From: Apostichopus japonicus
Lineage: Eukaryota > Echinodermata > Holothuroidea > Aspidochirotida > Stichopodidae
Assembly: GCF_037975245.1 (NCBI RefSeq)
Contig: NC_092568.1
Span: 31,013,501-31,077,500 of the forward strand
Length of the DNA stretch: 64,000 nt
Direction of reading: 5' to 3'
Part shown: positions 47,546 through 58,995 of the stretch, in pieces
Layout of the letters: every line of letters begins with the position of its first letter
Position numbering within the stretch: the stretch's first letter is position 1
Notes under the pieces: generated by a model
Seen by the model: the letters and a program-made list of their open reading frames with translations, nothing else
Database searches by the model: none
What the model was told of the DNA's origin: nothing
Made by a program: the position numbers and the translations under genes

Positions 47546-50369
47546 TAACATTTTTTTAAAACCTTTTTGCACAATTTATTCATTGTATGTCCTTTTTTCC
47601 CCTGCCAATGGCCATTTGAAGATTGATGAACTGTTTAAATATGCCAAAATTGTCTTAATTAGTCGAAACTGACCTGTTGATTGACTGCATTGTTCTTAGA
47701 ATATACTCACTTCTTATCACCAACAGTGGTTCATTTACACACCTACTGGTCCTCAAACAACCCATTTAGAATCACAGTATGCACGATACTGATCATGCTG
47801 ATCACAGTTGGGTAAAGTGCAAAACCTAGGGACATAATCGGCCCTTTGGACAACTTTCTACGGCCTGTGCGGTTTTCACAATTACCCTCGAATTGTGGCT
47901 TGCAGCACCTTATTACACAGAGAAAAGAATTGAAATAATTATATACTATTGGGAGTTTATATAAAGGCTTTGGTCCTATACTTGTGGGAGGATATTTCAA
48001 AGTAACAGATGGATAAGACACATGAAGAACTTTTATTTTACCTTACAATTTATAATCTTGTCATTTCTTATTATTAGTTGCTTATGTATCCTCAAGCATC
48101 AAGACTGGCCGATTGGGTACAGAACATCACTAAATGGCCTTGCAAGGTCAATTTCTTGCCCATCCACGATCTAGATGTTCTTCATAATGATACAACTAGA
48201 TAGTAAACAAAGTTTCTATCATTAGAAAAGTTCGATTTCACCATCTAAGCATCATAGGTACTATTGATTCGAAGTCAAGAAGCTATTCAGATTATACTGC
48301 TGGTATTAATAGATTACAGGCAAGAGATCTTTCTTAGTCACTTCGAAGGTTGAGTCGTTTGTGAAAAGCATCTCGTGAGCCATGTAAGATAATGTTTAGG
48401 TAAATGACACCTGGAACATGATTTGCAAACACGCACCTATTAATGTTCAATAGTATACAGCAAATTCTCTCAAAACTCCACAAAGTATATTTGACTTGCC
48501 AGAGTTATTGTATAAACCAACAATTTTTATTCAATGTCGCAGACGAAGTGATGATTTGATCCTTGTTGAGATGTCTTAAAATAATTTAAAACTTTTTTTA
48601 ATTTAAAAGAATTTAAAACAGTCTCACAATTAATGATAACCCTAGCATAATGGTTTGTATCGCAGCTTACAATTTTCTATTCTTGGATGATCAAGGAAAC
48701 ATTCACAGATATCAAACTGTCAACATCCAAAGATCTCAACTTTTCCGTGTCTTTCATGATTTAATAGTACGAAACTTATTCCCAAAAATAACAAGGACAG
48801 GCAACATGTAATTGTAACATGGTTTTTTTTGCCTCAAAGTAAAGAACAGTACATAGTCTTCTGCACAAAGGCTTGAGCATGAACTTTACTACCATTTTTT
48901 GACATTGATTTACAAAATTCAATCATAATGTTGATTCAAATATATATCAGCATGTAATCCTTAGTCTATATTTATACTCAGAATTATATTGAAGCCTAAT
49001 TACCTACTTTACATTTAACTTATGAGAAACACAGCTGAATCGATCATTCTGCCAGACGAATAATAACGGTTAATTAGGGTACTGGGTTAATCCAACTCTC
49101 TAAAACGAGCAGATTCACTGTATGTGCTTACCATTAAATTCATTACATTTATATGGAGTATTGCACTATACAATTACTTCCAGGAATCTGACGGATCGAT
49201 TGGGATATCAAAGGGAAATTTATTACTATTTCACATATAATTTTATTCAAAAAATATATAGTCACATGAAAGGAACCGATATTTTAAAGAGACACAACGC
49301 TGTGACGAACTATTAAAAGCAGCTGGAAATTAATTTAAGCTTTAAATGGAACAAGAAGGAAAATAAGCAATACATAATAATTATTAAACATTGATAAACA
49401 ATTAAACTAGATATATTCTATTTTGTACGTATTAGATTTAAAATATCATCGTACAGTAGCTGCTGACGATAACAACATGGATCCACCCACGAATGACATT
49501 TTCACGACCTTCGGGTGAAGTTGGATTGACACATCAACTAAGCCCTGTCATCCCATATACCTATTTCATCATGAGTTCATTTTCACACCTGACCATACTA
49601 TTCTCCTTATTATCTTCCTCTCTTTTCTCTCTTTCTTTTCTTTTCTCCTTCTCTTTTTTTTTCTATTTGACCTTCGTCCCTTTGATGGTAAACAATTCTT
49701 TTCTCGCCTTGGGTGTCTGCTCCAGATTTTTAATTATCTCTCTCCCTGATCCAGTTTAGAAAATAATCCCCCAAGATATCATGTAATGTTCTATCCTTTT
49801 ATCCGTTTGGTCCCAAAGTACATCCTCTGACGATCTCTCTTCTTTTTTTCTTTTGCTATTTTCTTCCCCTTTTGAAGTTGAAGAGATGTACTTTTTTGAG
49901 GAGTTTAATGCACTATTTGGCTTCCTCTAGAGGGGAGGTGATCTCGACAACACCGGAGACAACAATATTACACTAATCTGCCTGTCCAGAGAGTATCGGA
50001 ATAAGGGGTTTAAAAGGGAAAGGGAAAAAGGGAGAAAAAAGAAAGAAAGAAAAGAGAAAAAAAAAAAGGAACGGCTAACTGATGAGGCAGGGAACTGTAT
50101 TTTTCTGCCTTGGAGAGCCAGGTAGGCAAACAAAAGAAAAGGCTTTACCTGTGGTTCTGATCTCATTGTGCAAACATTCCAATGTAAGAGAGAGAGAAAA
50201 GGCTTTAGCTTGTTTGAGTTTTGAGGGCGGATGGGAGGGAGATAGAATTAGAAAAAAAATAAATAAAGAGAAAACAAAAAAAAATGTCTGGGCTCTTGAA
50301 TATGTAGAGCAAGAGAGTACAAGCCGAAAGTAAGGCAATTCTTTTTGAAACCAGGTCACTATTGACAGA
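47546..50369. other. No gene called
   Basis: Pyrimidine-rich tracts at 49600-49670 and 49830-49870 and a purine-rich tract at 50005-50070 explain the Ser/Phe/Leu-rich frames there. Otherwise AT-rich. Confidence 0.45.
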
Positions 50370-50471
50370 ATGGCCCAAGAAAGGGAGTTAGAGGATCAGA
50401 GAATGAAGATTTGGGCCAAGACAGTGACCGAATTTGGGTTAGCCAGATTGAAACTAGGCCAAAGAGACTAA
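50370..50471 (+). CDS. Possible short terminal exon
   Basis: After TCACTATTGACAG a 33-codon frame from ATG reads MAQERELEDQRMKIWAKTVT and continues EFGLARLKLGQRD to a TAA. It is charged and helix-like. The acceptor is only fair and two overlapping frames are also open, including an 87-codon one to 50674, so this may be chance in a purine-rich stretch. Confidence 0.15.
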   Translation: MAQERELEDQRMKIWAKTVTEFGLARLKLGQRD

Positions 50472-51540
50472 AAACTGGGGCAGTGACTCCTTTCGACAAG
50501 AAACAAGAGAGATCTCTAATAGCCTGTATGTATTCTTATCTTTTCTACAAATCCAACTTCCTGATCAATATGGCGAGGAGGGAGTTTCCCCGTTTCCCAG
50601 AAGTATACACTCTGTTACATGCTTTAACGTGGCATTCCATTCACATGCATGATTGGCTGCTAACGACGCCGTAGGAATTAAAAGACAAAAGATGCCTCGT
50701 TATGTTATGTATGAATGTCCGCACTCTACCAAACAATTCTCAATTTTAATAGTTTGTTGTGTATTTGATAAAGTATTGGTGAATGCCAATTGCAGAGGTC
50801 AGTTCGGTATATAGCAAATGAGAGTGACCCTACGGATATACGACGGCCACAGGAAGCGATGTCCATGTAAAGTGCAGGATGCATTAATACACAAATATAT
50901 TAAATGCCTCATGGGTTATCTTGATCTTGTGGTTTCAATTCTGGTAGAAAGCTGGCAATTTCATCACCTGCTCCTCTGTGAATATCTTCACTGAAAGGTC
51001 TAGATGACTGTCAGAGAGCCTGTGGTAATTTCAGGATTATTTCACAGAATAGTTGAGAAAAATGTCCTTCAAATGTCGTCAAGTTTAGAGAACAAATCTT
51101 TTGACACTGAAATCACATTAATGACAACATACATCTATAGGAGATACTGCTTATTAAAGGGTTTTCAAACTGTGAATTCTATTGACCTTATATGATCTTT
51201 GATCTAAATAAAAAAAGCAACAGGTTAGATCTACTACAAAGTAAAACATTCATTCAAGCTCATATTTATGCTTACTTTTAGAGTTTAGGATTTCAGATTT
51301 CAAACTCTCTTGGTGACAAATTACCTATGACCTTACAACAAAACCAACAGGGTTTTTGTACTTTAAAAGGTGTAATGACATACTAAATTAAAACTTCAGA
51401 ACGGGTCTTTAGGTTTATTTTAAGTTCACAGCACACACACACGCACGCCAACTTGATCAAATGCCAAACCATCCAGCGAAGTAACAAAATAACAGGTCTA
51501 AATGTGCATATCATGCAGTCTGCACACCACCGTTGCGTCA
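50472..51540. other. No gene called
   Basis: A higher-GC piece at 50540-50680 contains an ATG in good context (AATATGGCG, 50569) with a 35-codon frame and a downstream ATTGGCT word. Without splice evidence I do not call it. Confidence 0.35.
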
Positions 51541-51867
51541 CTGCCCACTTCCTCTTTCCTTGTTCGAAGGATTTCAATGTGATCAGTATCAATCAGTAGG
51601 CCCTTTATAGGTCCTTTACCCTGATGATGCTGCACTTCAAGTCTTTAAGGCACACGCTGCCAGCATTAGTTGGTGGGATATGCCATTAACCATGTTTTAC
51701 GTACTGCCCACTTCCTCTTTCCTTGTTCGAAGGATTTCAATGTGATCAGTATCAATCAGTAGGCCCTTTATAAGTCCTTTACCCTGATGATGCTGCACTT
51801 CAAGTCTTTAAGGTACATGCTGCCAGCATTCGTTGGTGGGATACGCCATTATCCATGTTTTCTTGCA
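51541..51867. repeat. Tandem pair, 163-bp unit
   Basis: CTGCCCACTTCCTCTTTCC starts both units (51541 and 51704). Both continue through AGTATCAATCAGTAGGCCC and GATGATGCTGCACTTCAAG with only a handful of differences. The near identity means a recent duplication. Confidence 0.92.
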
Positions 51868-52001
51868 CTTATAAGTCTTTAAAGTTAGTTCCTTCTAGGA
51901 AACAAACATTGCTTTGAAATGAGTAAGATAGCCTAGATACTATAGTATGGATCTGCATTACCCTACAAGACTGCTCAGTGTTATAATGAAGGGCAGCTTT
52001 G
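51868..52001. other. Short spacer between two tandem arrays
   Basis: Unique-looking sequence of about 130 bases; no feature seen. Confidence 0.4.
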
Positions 52002-52424
52002 TTTACTGGCTATAAATGCTTACTGGCCATAGGTGCTTACTGGCCATAGGTGCTTACTGGCCATAGGTGCTTACTGGCTATAGGTGCTTACTGGCTATAG
52101 GTGCTTACTGGCCATAGGTGCTTACTGGCCATAGGTGCTTACTGGCCATAGGCGCTTACTGGCCATAGGTGCTTACTGGCTATAGGTGCTTACTGGCCAT
52201 AGGTGCTTACTGGCCATAGGCGCTTACTGGCTATAGGTGCTTACTGGCCATAGGTGCTTACTGGCCATAGGTGCTTACTGGCTATAGGTGCTTACTGGCC
52301 ATAGGTGCTTACTGGCTATAGGTGCTTACTGGCTATAGGTGCTTACTGGCTATAGGTGCTTACTGACTATAGGTGCTTACTGGCTATAGGTGCTTACTGG
52401 CTATAGGGGCTTACTGACTATAGG
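52002..52424. repeat. Minisatellite, 17-bp unit, ~25 copies
   Basis: The unit is GGTGCTTACTGGCCATA. Two main variants (GGCCATA and GGCTATA) plus rarer GGCGC, GACTATA and GGGGC forms make a readable internal map. C-type units predominate on the left and T-type on the right, with repeated C-C-T runs between. The unit length and in-frame TAG rule out coding. Confidence 0.95.
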
Positions 52425-52941
52425 CCATCTTTTCACAATTCCTAGAGAAGTCTTAAAGCTCTGTGTATTTTGTGTCTGGGTCGTAACTTTTTTGTTGTCA
52501 CTCTCTACAGGGGTGTGACGTTGTTACATGTTGTTCATGTAACAAGGTTTTAAACATTAGGCTTATTTTTCTACAGATAATTGTCTCTCTAGTCTATGCC
52601 ATTAAACATAATTAGCCTAACAAAAGATCACAAGAGGGCAAACACCAAGTGGAGGAAACCTCTCCATGATGTAGGAGTTACAAGTATGGAAATGAAACCT
52701 TGGGGAATAAAAGAGATTCAAAAACTTCAACTGCTACAGACAGAGCTATTAAAAATTTAAAATAAACCCGAACATCTGTTCAGAATATCTGATAAATCTG
52801 ATATCTGCAATTTACTGCTTTAAGAACTATGAATAAATACAGGAGTGAGAGTTATTCAACATCAGGACAGGAAATATTTACACATATCTTTATGATTCTT
52901 TTTAAAGAAAACGCAAGTTGGAAGAAACGTTTGACTGTTAT
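52425..52941. other. No gene seen
   Basis: AT-rich; nothing recognised. Confidence 0.45.
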
Positions 52942-53214
52942 TTATTGGAGAGTAACAGTTAAACCCAGTACAGAAAATATGTGTCCAACAAAATTCATGT
53001 AAAATGCTTCATTGCTTTCATAGGTAAACCATTGAAGTTTCTGCCTAATTACGTTGTTTGTGTTGCAGATAAAGTTACTTTCCACAACATTATCTTCTTT
53101 AACAACTCTGTACGCCATTGTACAGCTAAAGAGAGCCAATGGTGGGGATGTCGATCCAACACAAAGCTTTAATTCCTGGCTGTAAACCATTCCATGTTCC
53201 ATTAGTTGACAAAC
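52942..53214 (-). CDS. Candidate terminal exon (91 codons including stop)
   Basis: On the minus strand an acceptor (AGATGTTACCCTGCTAG) is followed in phase 0 by VCQLMEHGMVYSQELKLCVG. The frame continues through PPLALFSCTMAYRVVKE and ends FVGHIFSVLGLTVTLQ before TAA. The stop codon overlaps an AATAAA hexamer (CAATAAATAAC), which could serve as a polyadenylation signal. The residue mix is protein-like with even third-position use, but no domain is recognised. If genuine, upstream exons lie at higher coordinates. Chance remains plausible. Confidence 0.28.
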   Translation of the reverse strand, partial: VCQLMEHGMVYSQELKLCVGSTSPPLALFSCTMAYRVVKEDNVVESNFICNTNNVIRQKLQWFTYESNEAFYMNFVGHIFSVLGLTVTLQ

Positions 53215-54444
53215 CTAGCAGGGTAACATCTGTTTACCCTCTCATTAATTGTTGGTAATTAGGACTTGGCTTTTGTTTCGATTAAACTTAATTACCATGA
53301 AGCAGAGAGTCTCTACCTGTAGATCACAATCACAAGTAGTGACAGCTATTCGAGCTACCTTCAGCTATGAGCTCTTAACCGTTTAAACGATGAGATCGGA
53401 AAGAACCTGTCTGCATTGTTCGCTTAAATGCACCCTTAATTAATTAATAAATTAAGTATGTTGCGAATGATTGCACCTAAATGTAAGTATTGTACCCTCC
53501 ATGACCAGCTATAAAAATGTCTCTGCTTCAAAATATAAATACTTGGAGGGGGGGGGGGGAGAGGTGACCCCCCAAACCAGAAGAACCCATGAAAGTGTTA
53601 AAAGAAGAATGCGTCATTGACACTTTTTTCTTCCCCGCCTTAATTAATGGACTGACTGATCATGAAGCCATATTTCTTTACCACAAAACAGAATGGTATC
53701 ATCCTGAAAAGTTTTCTTGGTCAAATAGATCTTTGAGCAAATTTATCCAACTGGCGATCAATTAATTTCACGTTAGTGTCTACTTTTTTACTTGAACCGT
53801 CTGCGTTCAACTCTGAAATCAGGTGACCCACTTTAAATTTGTTGCCGTTAAAAGCAAATAGCAACAACCTAATAATTAATCCATTTCTCCCATTAATTTC
53901 CTGCTAACTACAAAGGAGTTCTATTTTTTTGTTTTTTTGTCTTCATCTCATTCTCTCTCTATCTGTCTTTTTTCTTGGTCTTCTTTTCATTTCTTTTACC
54001 TTTTCCTTTGTAAAGGAAGATCTACAATTAGAGTCCTTTGAATTAAGTATTTATTGAGCTCTAAAAACCTTAATTTTTTCCCTCCATCAGATTCTATCAA
54101 TAGGTCGTGCTTGCGATTGGTTTTGCATGCCGCAGAGCAATGTACAAGAGAGAAGGAATAAAAAAAAAAAAATTAAAAAAAAAGAACAAAAAAGGATGCT
54201 GTGCCGACGACGCTATTTACCTTTGCATTTTGCCTGTCCTATTTTCCAAAAATACTCAATCATTTATACCAATTATGTAAGCGATTTCATCAGACCTTAG
54301 AAAAAAAGAAAAGGGGTGAAATGACGAGACTTATTTTGAAAGAAAATGGTTGTAAATTACTATCAATACTCATTAGGTCGCTTCGTTTCCTAAAGAACAA
54401 GGGATTGATCTCTTGGGTTCATTTCTGTCCTCTTACTGCAATAG
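53215..54444. other. No gene called
   Basis: G12 run at 53548-53559 and pyrimidine-rich stretch at 53925-54010. A-rich around 54155-54195. No splice-supported frame. Confidence 0.45.
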
Positions 54445-54598
54445 CTGGAAGGGGAATTTAGCCGCAACAAAAAGGCCGGACAGCTAATCATGTTTCTTTT
54501 TGGGCAAGGTGTGAAGAGAGCGATGGCTCTCACTGAGCATGTGCAGAAAGGTGTAAAGCCCCTTGAAATTAGAACAGCTTTTGATGACGGCGTACTAG
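54445..54598 (+). CDS. Candidate internal exon (154 bp) on the plus strand
   Basis: A strong acceptor (CATTTCTGTCCTCTTACTGCAATAG) is followed in phase 0 by LEGEFSRNKKAGQLIMFLFG. The frame continues through VKRAMALTEHVQKGVKP and EIRTAFDDGVL to a donor (CTAG|GTAGAAG), leaving one base. If the donor is not used the frame stops at 54631-54633. GC is higher than in neighbouring sequence. The end phase fits 58565-58711. No known domain is recognised. Confidence 0.3.
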
Positions 54599-56569
54599 GT
54601 AGAAGTGGAATTCTTAAAAAGAGGTCACAATGACTAATAAGGAGTAAATGAGGGCAAAAATTGGGTTTTGGAAGCCATTCATGCTGGAAATTGGGTTTAG
54701 TTCTATTTATCTATACCACAATAAGGACAAATTGGACTAGGTATCTCATTAAATGAGGTCTCCAAAAGCATTCAAGTGCAATGAATTTGCCCATACCTTC
54801 ACTGCCCCAGGTAGTGAAGGGGTTAACAAGCCGCACTTCAATGTGTAATTCGAAGAAGCACTCGAACAAGGAAGAAAACAAGTTAGAGTACTCTCGAGAC
54901 TGGAGGATAATCACCCACGACCACTTCAAACGATCTTCTTGCAACCTCCCAGAGATCCGATGGAGGATGGTCGTTGGATGCTCCAGTAAAAATCTAACTA
55001 CAATGAAAATCTGGATGATGTTACAGTCCCTTACAGATCTTCTCATCCAAACAAATTAAAACCGTACCCCAACACTAATAAAATAGTAAATCATTTTAAA
55101 ATAGCTTTTGTCAAAATATAAAGAGAACTTTACACCTATTTTTATTTCGTCCACTTTTGGAAACTTTATAGACTTGTTTTGTACCAATTTCTTGCCTATT
55201 TTTTGTTGTTGTTGCTTCAAATACATGTTAAGAGCAAAAATAGGAATACCTACTTGATAAAACTATTAATATCTGTTATTATTTTTCGTCAAAGAGATCA
55301 AAACAGAGAGAGAGAGGGCAGATGGAGACAAGTAGACCAATTTATGGAGACAATCTGGAAGGTAGCTGATAAACAAAATATATATATAACCCACATGTTT
55401 TCATTTTTGAGATTTAAAAAAAAAAAAATCAAATGTGAATCTGTCTCTAAGGTAAGTGCTTGTACAATGCTTATCAAAGAAGTGTATCTATAAATAATTA
55501 TTCTCTATCAGTTCTCCAACTTTCTAAACATGTTTCCAATTGCAGCAGGTTTTTGTTATTCAAATGAAAGTAAATAAATAACAATAAAACCCTACAAAAT
55601 CTCTCTGTGTTGAGATTGCAGCTACATTAAATTGCCAACAATGATCTGTTTGGGATATTTAAGGGGAGGGGACAGGGCTGCGTGTGAACCACTGTGTAGA
55701 ATCCCTTGCACATGCTTAACGGATGAAGCAACAAGGCAAAAGAAACATTTGGGGGCCATAAGTGGGTCCAGATTATGTCCCAATCGGTCACGTATACCGA
55801 TCAGGATACTGAGATAGAACACTAGCGTCGATTGGTTGACGGGTGTTTGTAGCGTACGTCTAGAGTAATCAAAACCGGTTTATATTAGAAATCCAAACAT
55901 CTGGAAGCTCCAAATTATACAATCCTAGATTTTGTAGAAATTTATAGAGACATATAAGTTAGAGGTGAAGGATATATCTTAGTGAATCCAACATTTTTCT
56001 TCCATCTCTTGAAACTTTAAACCTTTTTCTAAATCAGTCATGCAGACCGAGTATAATCTGTTTCCTACGTAGTCGTAGAATAGACCAGAACAGAACAAAA
56101 GAACAAAAGAACAAAAAGAACAAAGACATCGTACACACTATTCTTTTGTGTTTATAGTGGGAGTCAATTGGAAAAGTTACACTGGTTGATAAATTACAAA
56201 CCTACATTTTCTCTGTATTCAACTCAGTTCAAACTATTTGGCAAGTAAGTCACTTTTGGCTAAAGATCCAACTAAGAGCTGGCCTTGTGGCAACAAAATC
56301 AGTCAAACATGCAAACCTATGCACCTTGCTTTATTACTACGACCCAGATAACACATAGCTTTGTAAAAATGTGTGTTCTTCATAAACATTTAAACATGGC
56401 CGAGTTATAAAAGGGAGGCATATTAATGATAGTGTTCGCATCATATCGTACCCTAACAATTATTCATATAATTCCACATGATTTCATTTCAACTGAATAT
56501 ATTGACTTTATTACTTTCACACATATTTTTAACACATCAAAGGAGGGTGTTAAAAAAGTATAAAAAAAG
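54599..56569. other. No gene called; multi-frame open GC-richer patch
   Basis: At about 54780-55060 several frames on both strands are open at once (up to 111 codons on the minus strand). This signals low stop density in a GC-richer patch, not which frame, if any, is used. Near 55290-55357 a plus-strand stretch lies between a fair acceptor (TTTTTCGTCAAAG) and GAAG|GTAGCTG, and does not join in phase with 54445-54598. Another GC-richer patch lies at 55650-55860. Confidence 0.4.
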
Positions 56570-56735
56570 ATACAAAATAACAAGTTTTAAATATAAGAAA
56601 AATAATAAAGAAAGAAAACAATAGAAAAGAAAAGAAAACAATAGAAATGAAAAGAAAAGAATAGAAAAGAAAAGAAAAGAAAAGAATAGAAAAGAAAAGA
56701 AGAGAAGAGAAATAAAAGAAAAGAAAAGAAAACCT
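56570..56735 (+). repeat. (AAAAG)n / AAAGAAAAT-rich microsatellite
   Basis: AAAAGAAAAG and AATAGAAAAG units run for about 160 bases, the densest part at 56610-56735. Confidence 0.85.
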
Positions 56736-58564
56736 GATTGAAACAGAACTAATTCATTATTTATAAATTTTCCAATTTCACAGACAACTTTCAGATGAAA
56801 ATTGTAGAGAAACTTTGGCGTTTGAGGAAAGCAATTTGTTCTGGGGCTTTGAACAGGTTAATGCAAAATCAACCTCAATTTGCCCTGTAAATTAGGGAAC
56901 CAACGAATAACTGGATCAAAGAAACATATCACATCCTAATTAAAACAGGGAAATAGGACTATTGTCATAATTCCTACAAAGAAAGTAGGTTTATTATGCA
57001 GATCAGTAAGCTGGAGAAGGGCGAGATAAGACTTCAGTGCTTTCTTTTTTGAGGTCAGGTTTATTTAGCAGCCAACACCAATCCCTGAGCTATCTGAATT
57101 AGGACAAAAAGTAGACTATAGCATACTAAACACAGGCTTTATTTGGATTTTTAAGTAGGTTATTAGCGAAAGACTGGAAAACTAGGGCAAGGCACAAGAT
57201 CCCCACGTGGAGGTGAGAACTGAGCTTATGTGTTCCATCACAAAAACTATCACCACCAGCACTTGGGTTGACCTGGTAAACTCTATTTAAACAGATCTGA
57301 AATAGGCGTGGCCTTCATAAAGGTGTAAATCAATTGATTCATCTCGTTTGGTCCTGATTCATGAGGGTCGATATAAAGTTGTGACCAATTCCTTTAAACT
57401 GTGACTGTTGACAGACCTGTATTTTGTTGGCATCCACATAGAGTACAGGATGACTCTGGTTAGCATTCTTATATATATGTTTTATTCATATGTGATAGTA
57501 CATTAATATTGTTTATAATTACTTTTCAGCCCACTGATGCATCTTATAGTTTGGTTTTCACATTGTAATGTAATATCATGTACTACAACACATGACATTT
57601 TCTGAATCTTTCACATTTTTGTTTTTCTTTTGATGGATGTTAATGTATTATTCTTGAGAGAACTGACTCAATTAGCACAACCATCGTCTTGAATGTCATG
57701 GTATAACAGTCAAGAGAGTGGAATTTATACCATTTGTTGAATGATGTCATCAGGAGGTGAAATTGTTAAGTTTCATTTGTCTTTAAATGTTGCATGTTCA
57801 TATTTTGTTATGATAAGTGACAACAGTGTTGTTAACGAAAGCAATGCCAGTATTAATTAATTAATATATCATATATTATGTTCAAAACTTCATCTGTATT
57901 GACCCAAAATATGCCAAAGAAGCTGATAAGAATGTATACAAAATGGTCACCTAGCAGCCCAGTTGAACTGCTTTGTCACTGCTTTGATCCTAACAGCATG
58001 TACATGGCCTCTAACCTCATCCTACTTGCAGAATAAGCTGGAGTACTAGAACGCAGGCAACAGTATAGTTCTGTCATATTCTGGCATATTTTGGCAGAGT
58101 TAAATTTATTAACAAATCAGACGGCCTCTAAACAGTGTCACCACCAACATACAGAGCAAAATAAGGTTTATAAAGTCAAGAAACAAAAGAAGTGAATAAA
58201 AGCAAACATTTAAAATCAAGTACAATAATGACAATAGTGAATTGTCATATTTAGACTTGCTTAAAGTCTTCACTTCTGTTTCTCAAGTAGTGTTCATCCA
58301 TACATTGATACATTCAATACAGAATCACATGCTACCTGAATGTGTGAGATCCAGTTTTTCAAATCTACATGGGTTGTTTACTCCTTCTACTTTGATAATT
58401 TATGCACTGGAGTCCAAATTAACATTTTGGACTGTTAAATGAGAATCAAATGTTTGTAAAGATCATTTCTCAAAAGTGGTTTTGCTATATGTATCACCCA
58501 CCAATACTGATTTGGTTTTCACGGTTTGATTTACATCAACATTCATGTTCTTTGTCTATCTCAG
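56736..58564. other. No gene called; possible TATA box
   Basis: TATAAAG at 57372-57378 lies 78 bases before an ATG (57450) that opens a short hydrophobic frame. Nothing else supports a promoter. The rest is AT-rich. Confidence 0.35.
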
Positions 58565-58711
58565 TAGGTAGTCATCGGCAACTAGACTGCCGTCTCTCTC
58601 GTTACGTGGTAACTGAATTCAGAACATTCCAAAGGAGAAGGGGGATACAAGAGTTGAATTCATTCATAGGATCGACATTTCTGAGAACGAGTGGACACTG
58701 CCATTATAAAA
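58565..58711 (+). CDS. Candidate internal exon (147 bp) on the plus strand
   Basis: An excellent acceptor (TCATGTTCTTTGTCTATCTCAG) is followed by two bases, 48 codons and one base, to a donor (TAAAA|GTAGGT). A second donor lies four bases on (GTAG|GTACAA). The translation begins GSHRQLDCRLSRYVVTEFRT and ends FLRTSGHCHYK, basic with two cysteines. The symmetric 1-1 phase joins 54445-54598 (completing a Val codon) and 62185-62270 (completing a Lys codon). No family is recognised. Confidence 0.32.
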
Positions 58712-58788
58712 GTAGGTACAATTTTATTTTTGTGGCATAAACCTGCACCAGAGAGGACAGCAGAATAAAAGTGGTACAACCTTCTACG

Positions 58789-58995
58789 TCAATCAAACAA
58801 GTTTTGACATTTTGCGTCTGAGATATATCTATTAGCTGGGTCAGCGGAGAGAGAGTGAGAAAACACGTTTGAAAATATTGTTTTCAGAACAAAGCCTGAA
58901 TGATCTGAGAATGTTTTAATTCCTTCATGGAAAGACAGATATTTAATATTGCAATAGCCTAACAACATCCACTGAAGCCTTTGCGAATGTGGCAT
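58789..58995 (-). CDS. Possible terminal exon on the minus strand
   Basis: An acceptor-like TATTGTTTTATTATAG directly precedes a 68-codon frame starting MPHSQRLQWMLLGYCNIKYL and ending at TGA. An AATAAA hexamer follows about 61 bases after the stop (58723-58728, minus). It sits just beside a plus-strand candidate exon, and both need not be real. Confidence 0.15.
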   Translation of the reverse strand: MPHSQRLQWMLLGYCNIKYLSFHEGIKTFSDHSGFVLKTIFSNVFSHSLSADPANRYISDAKCQNLFD

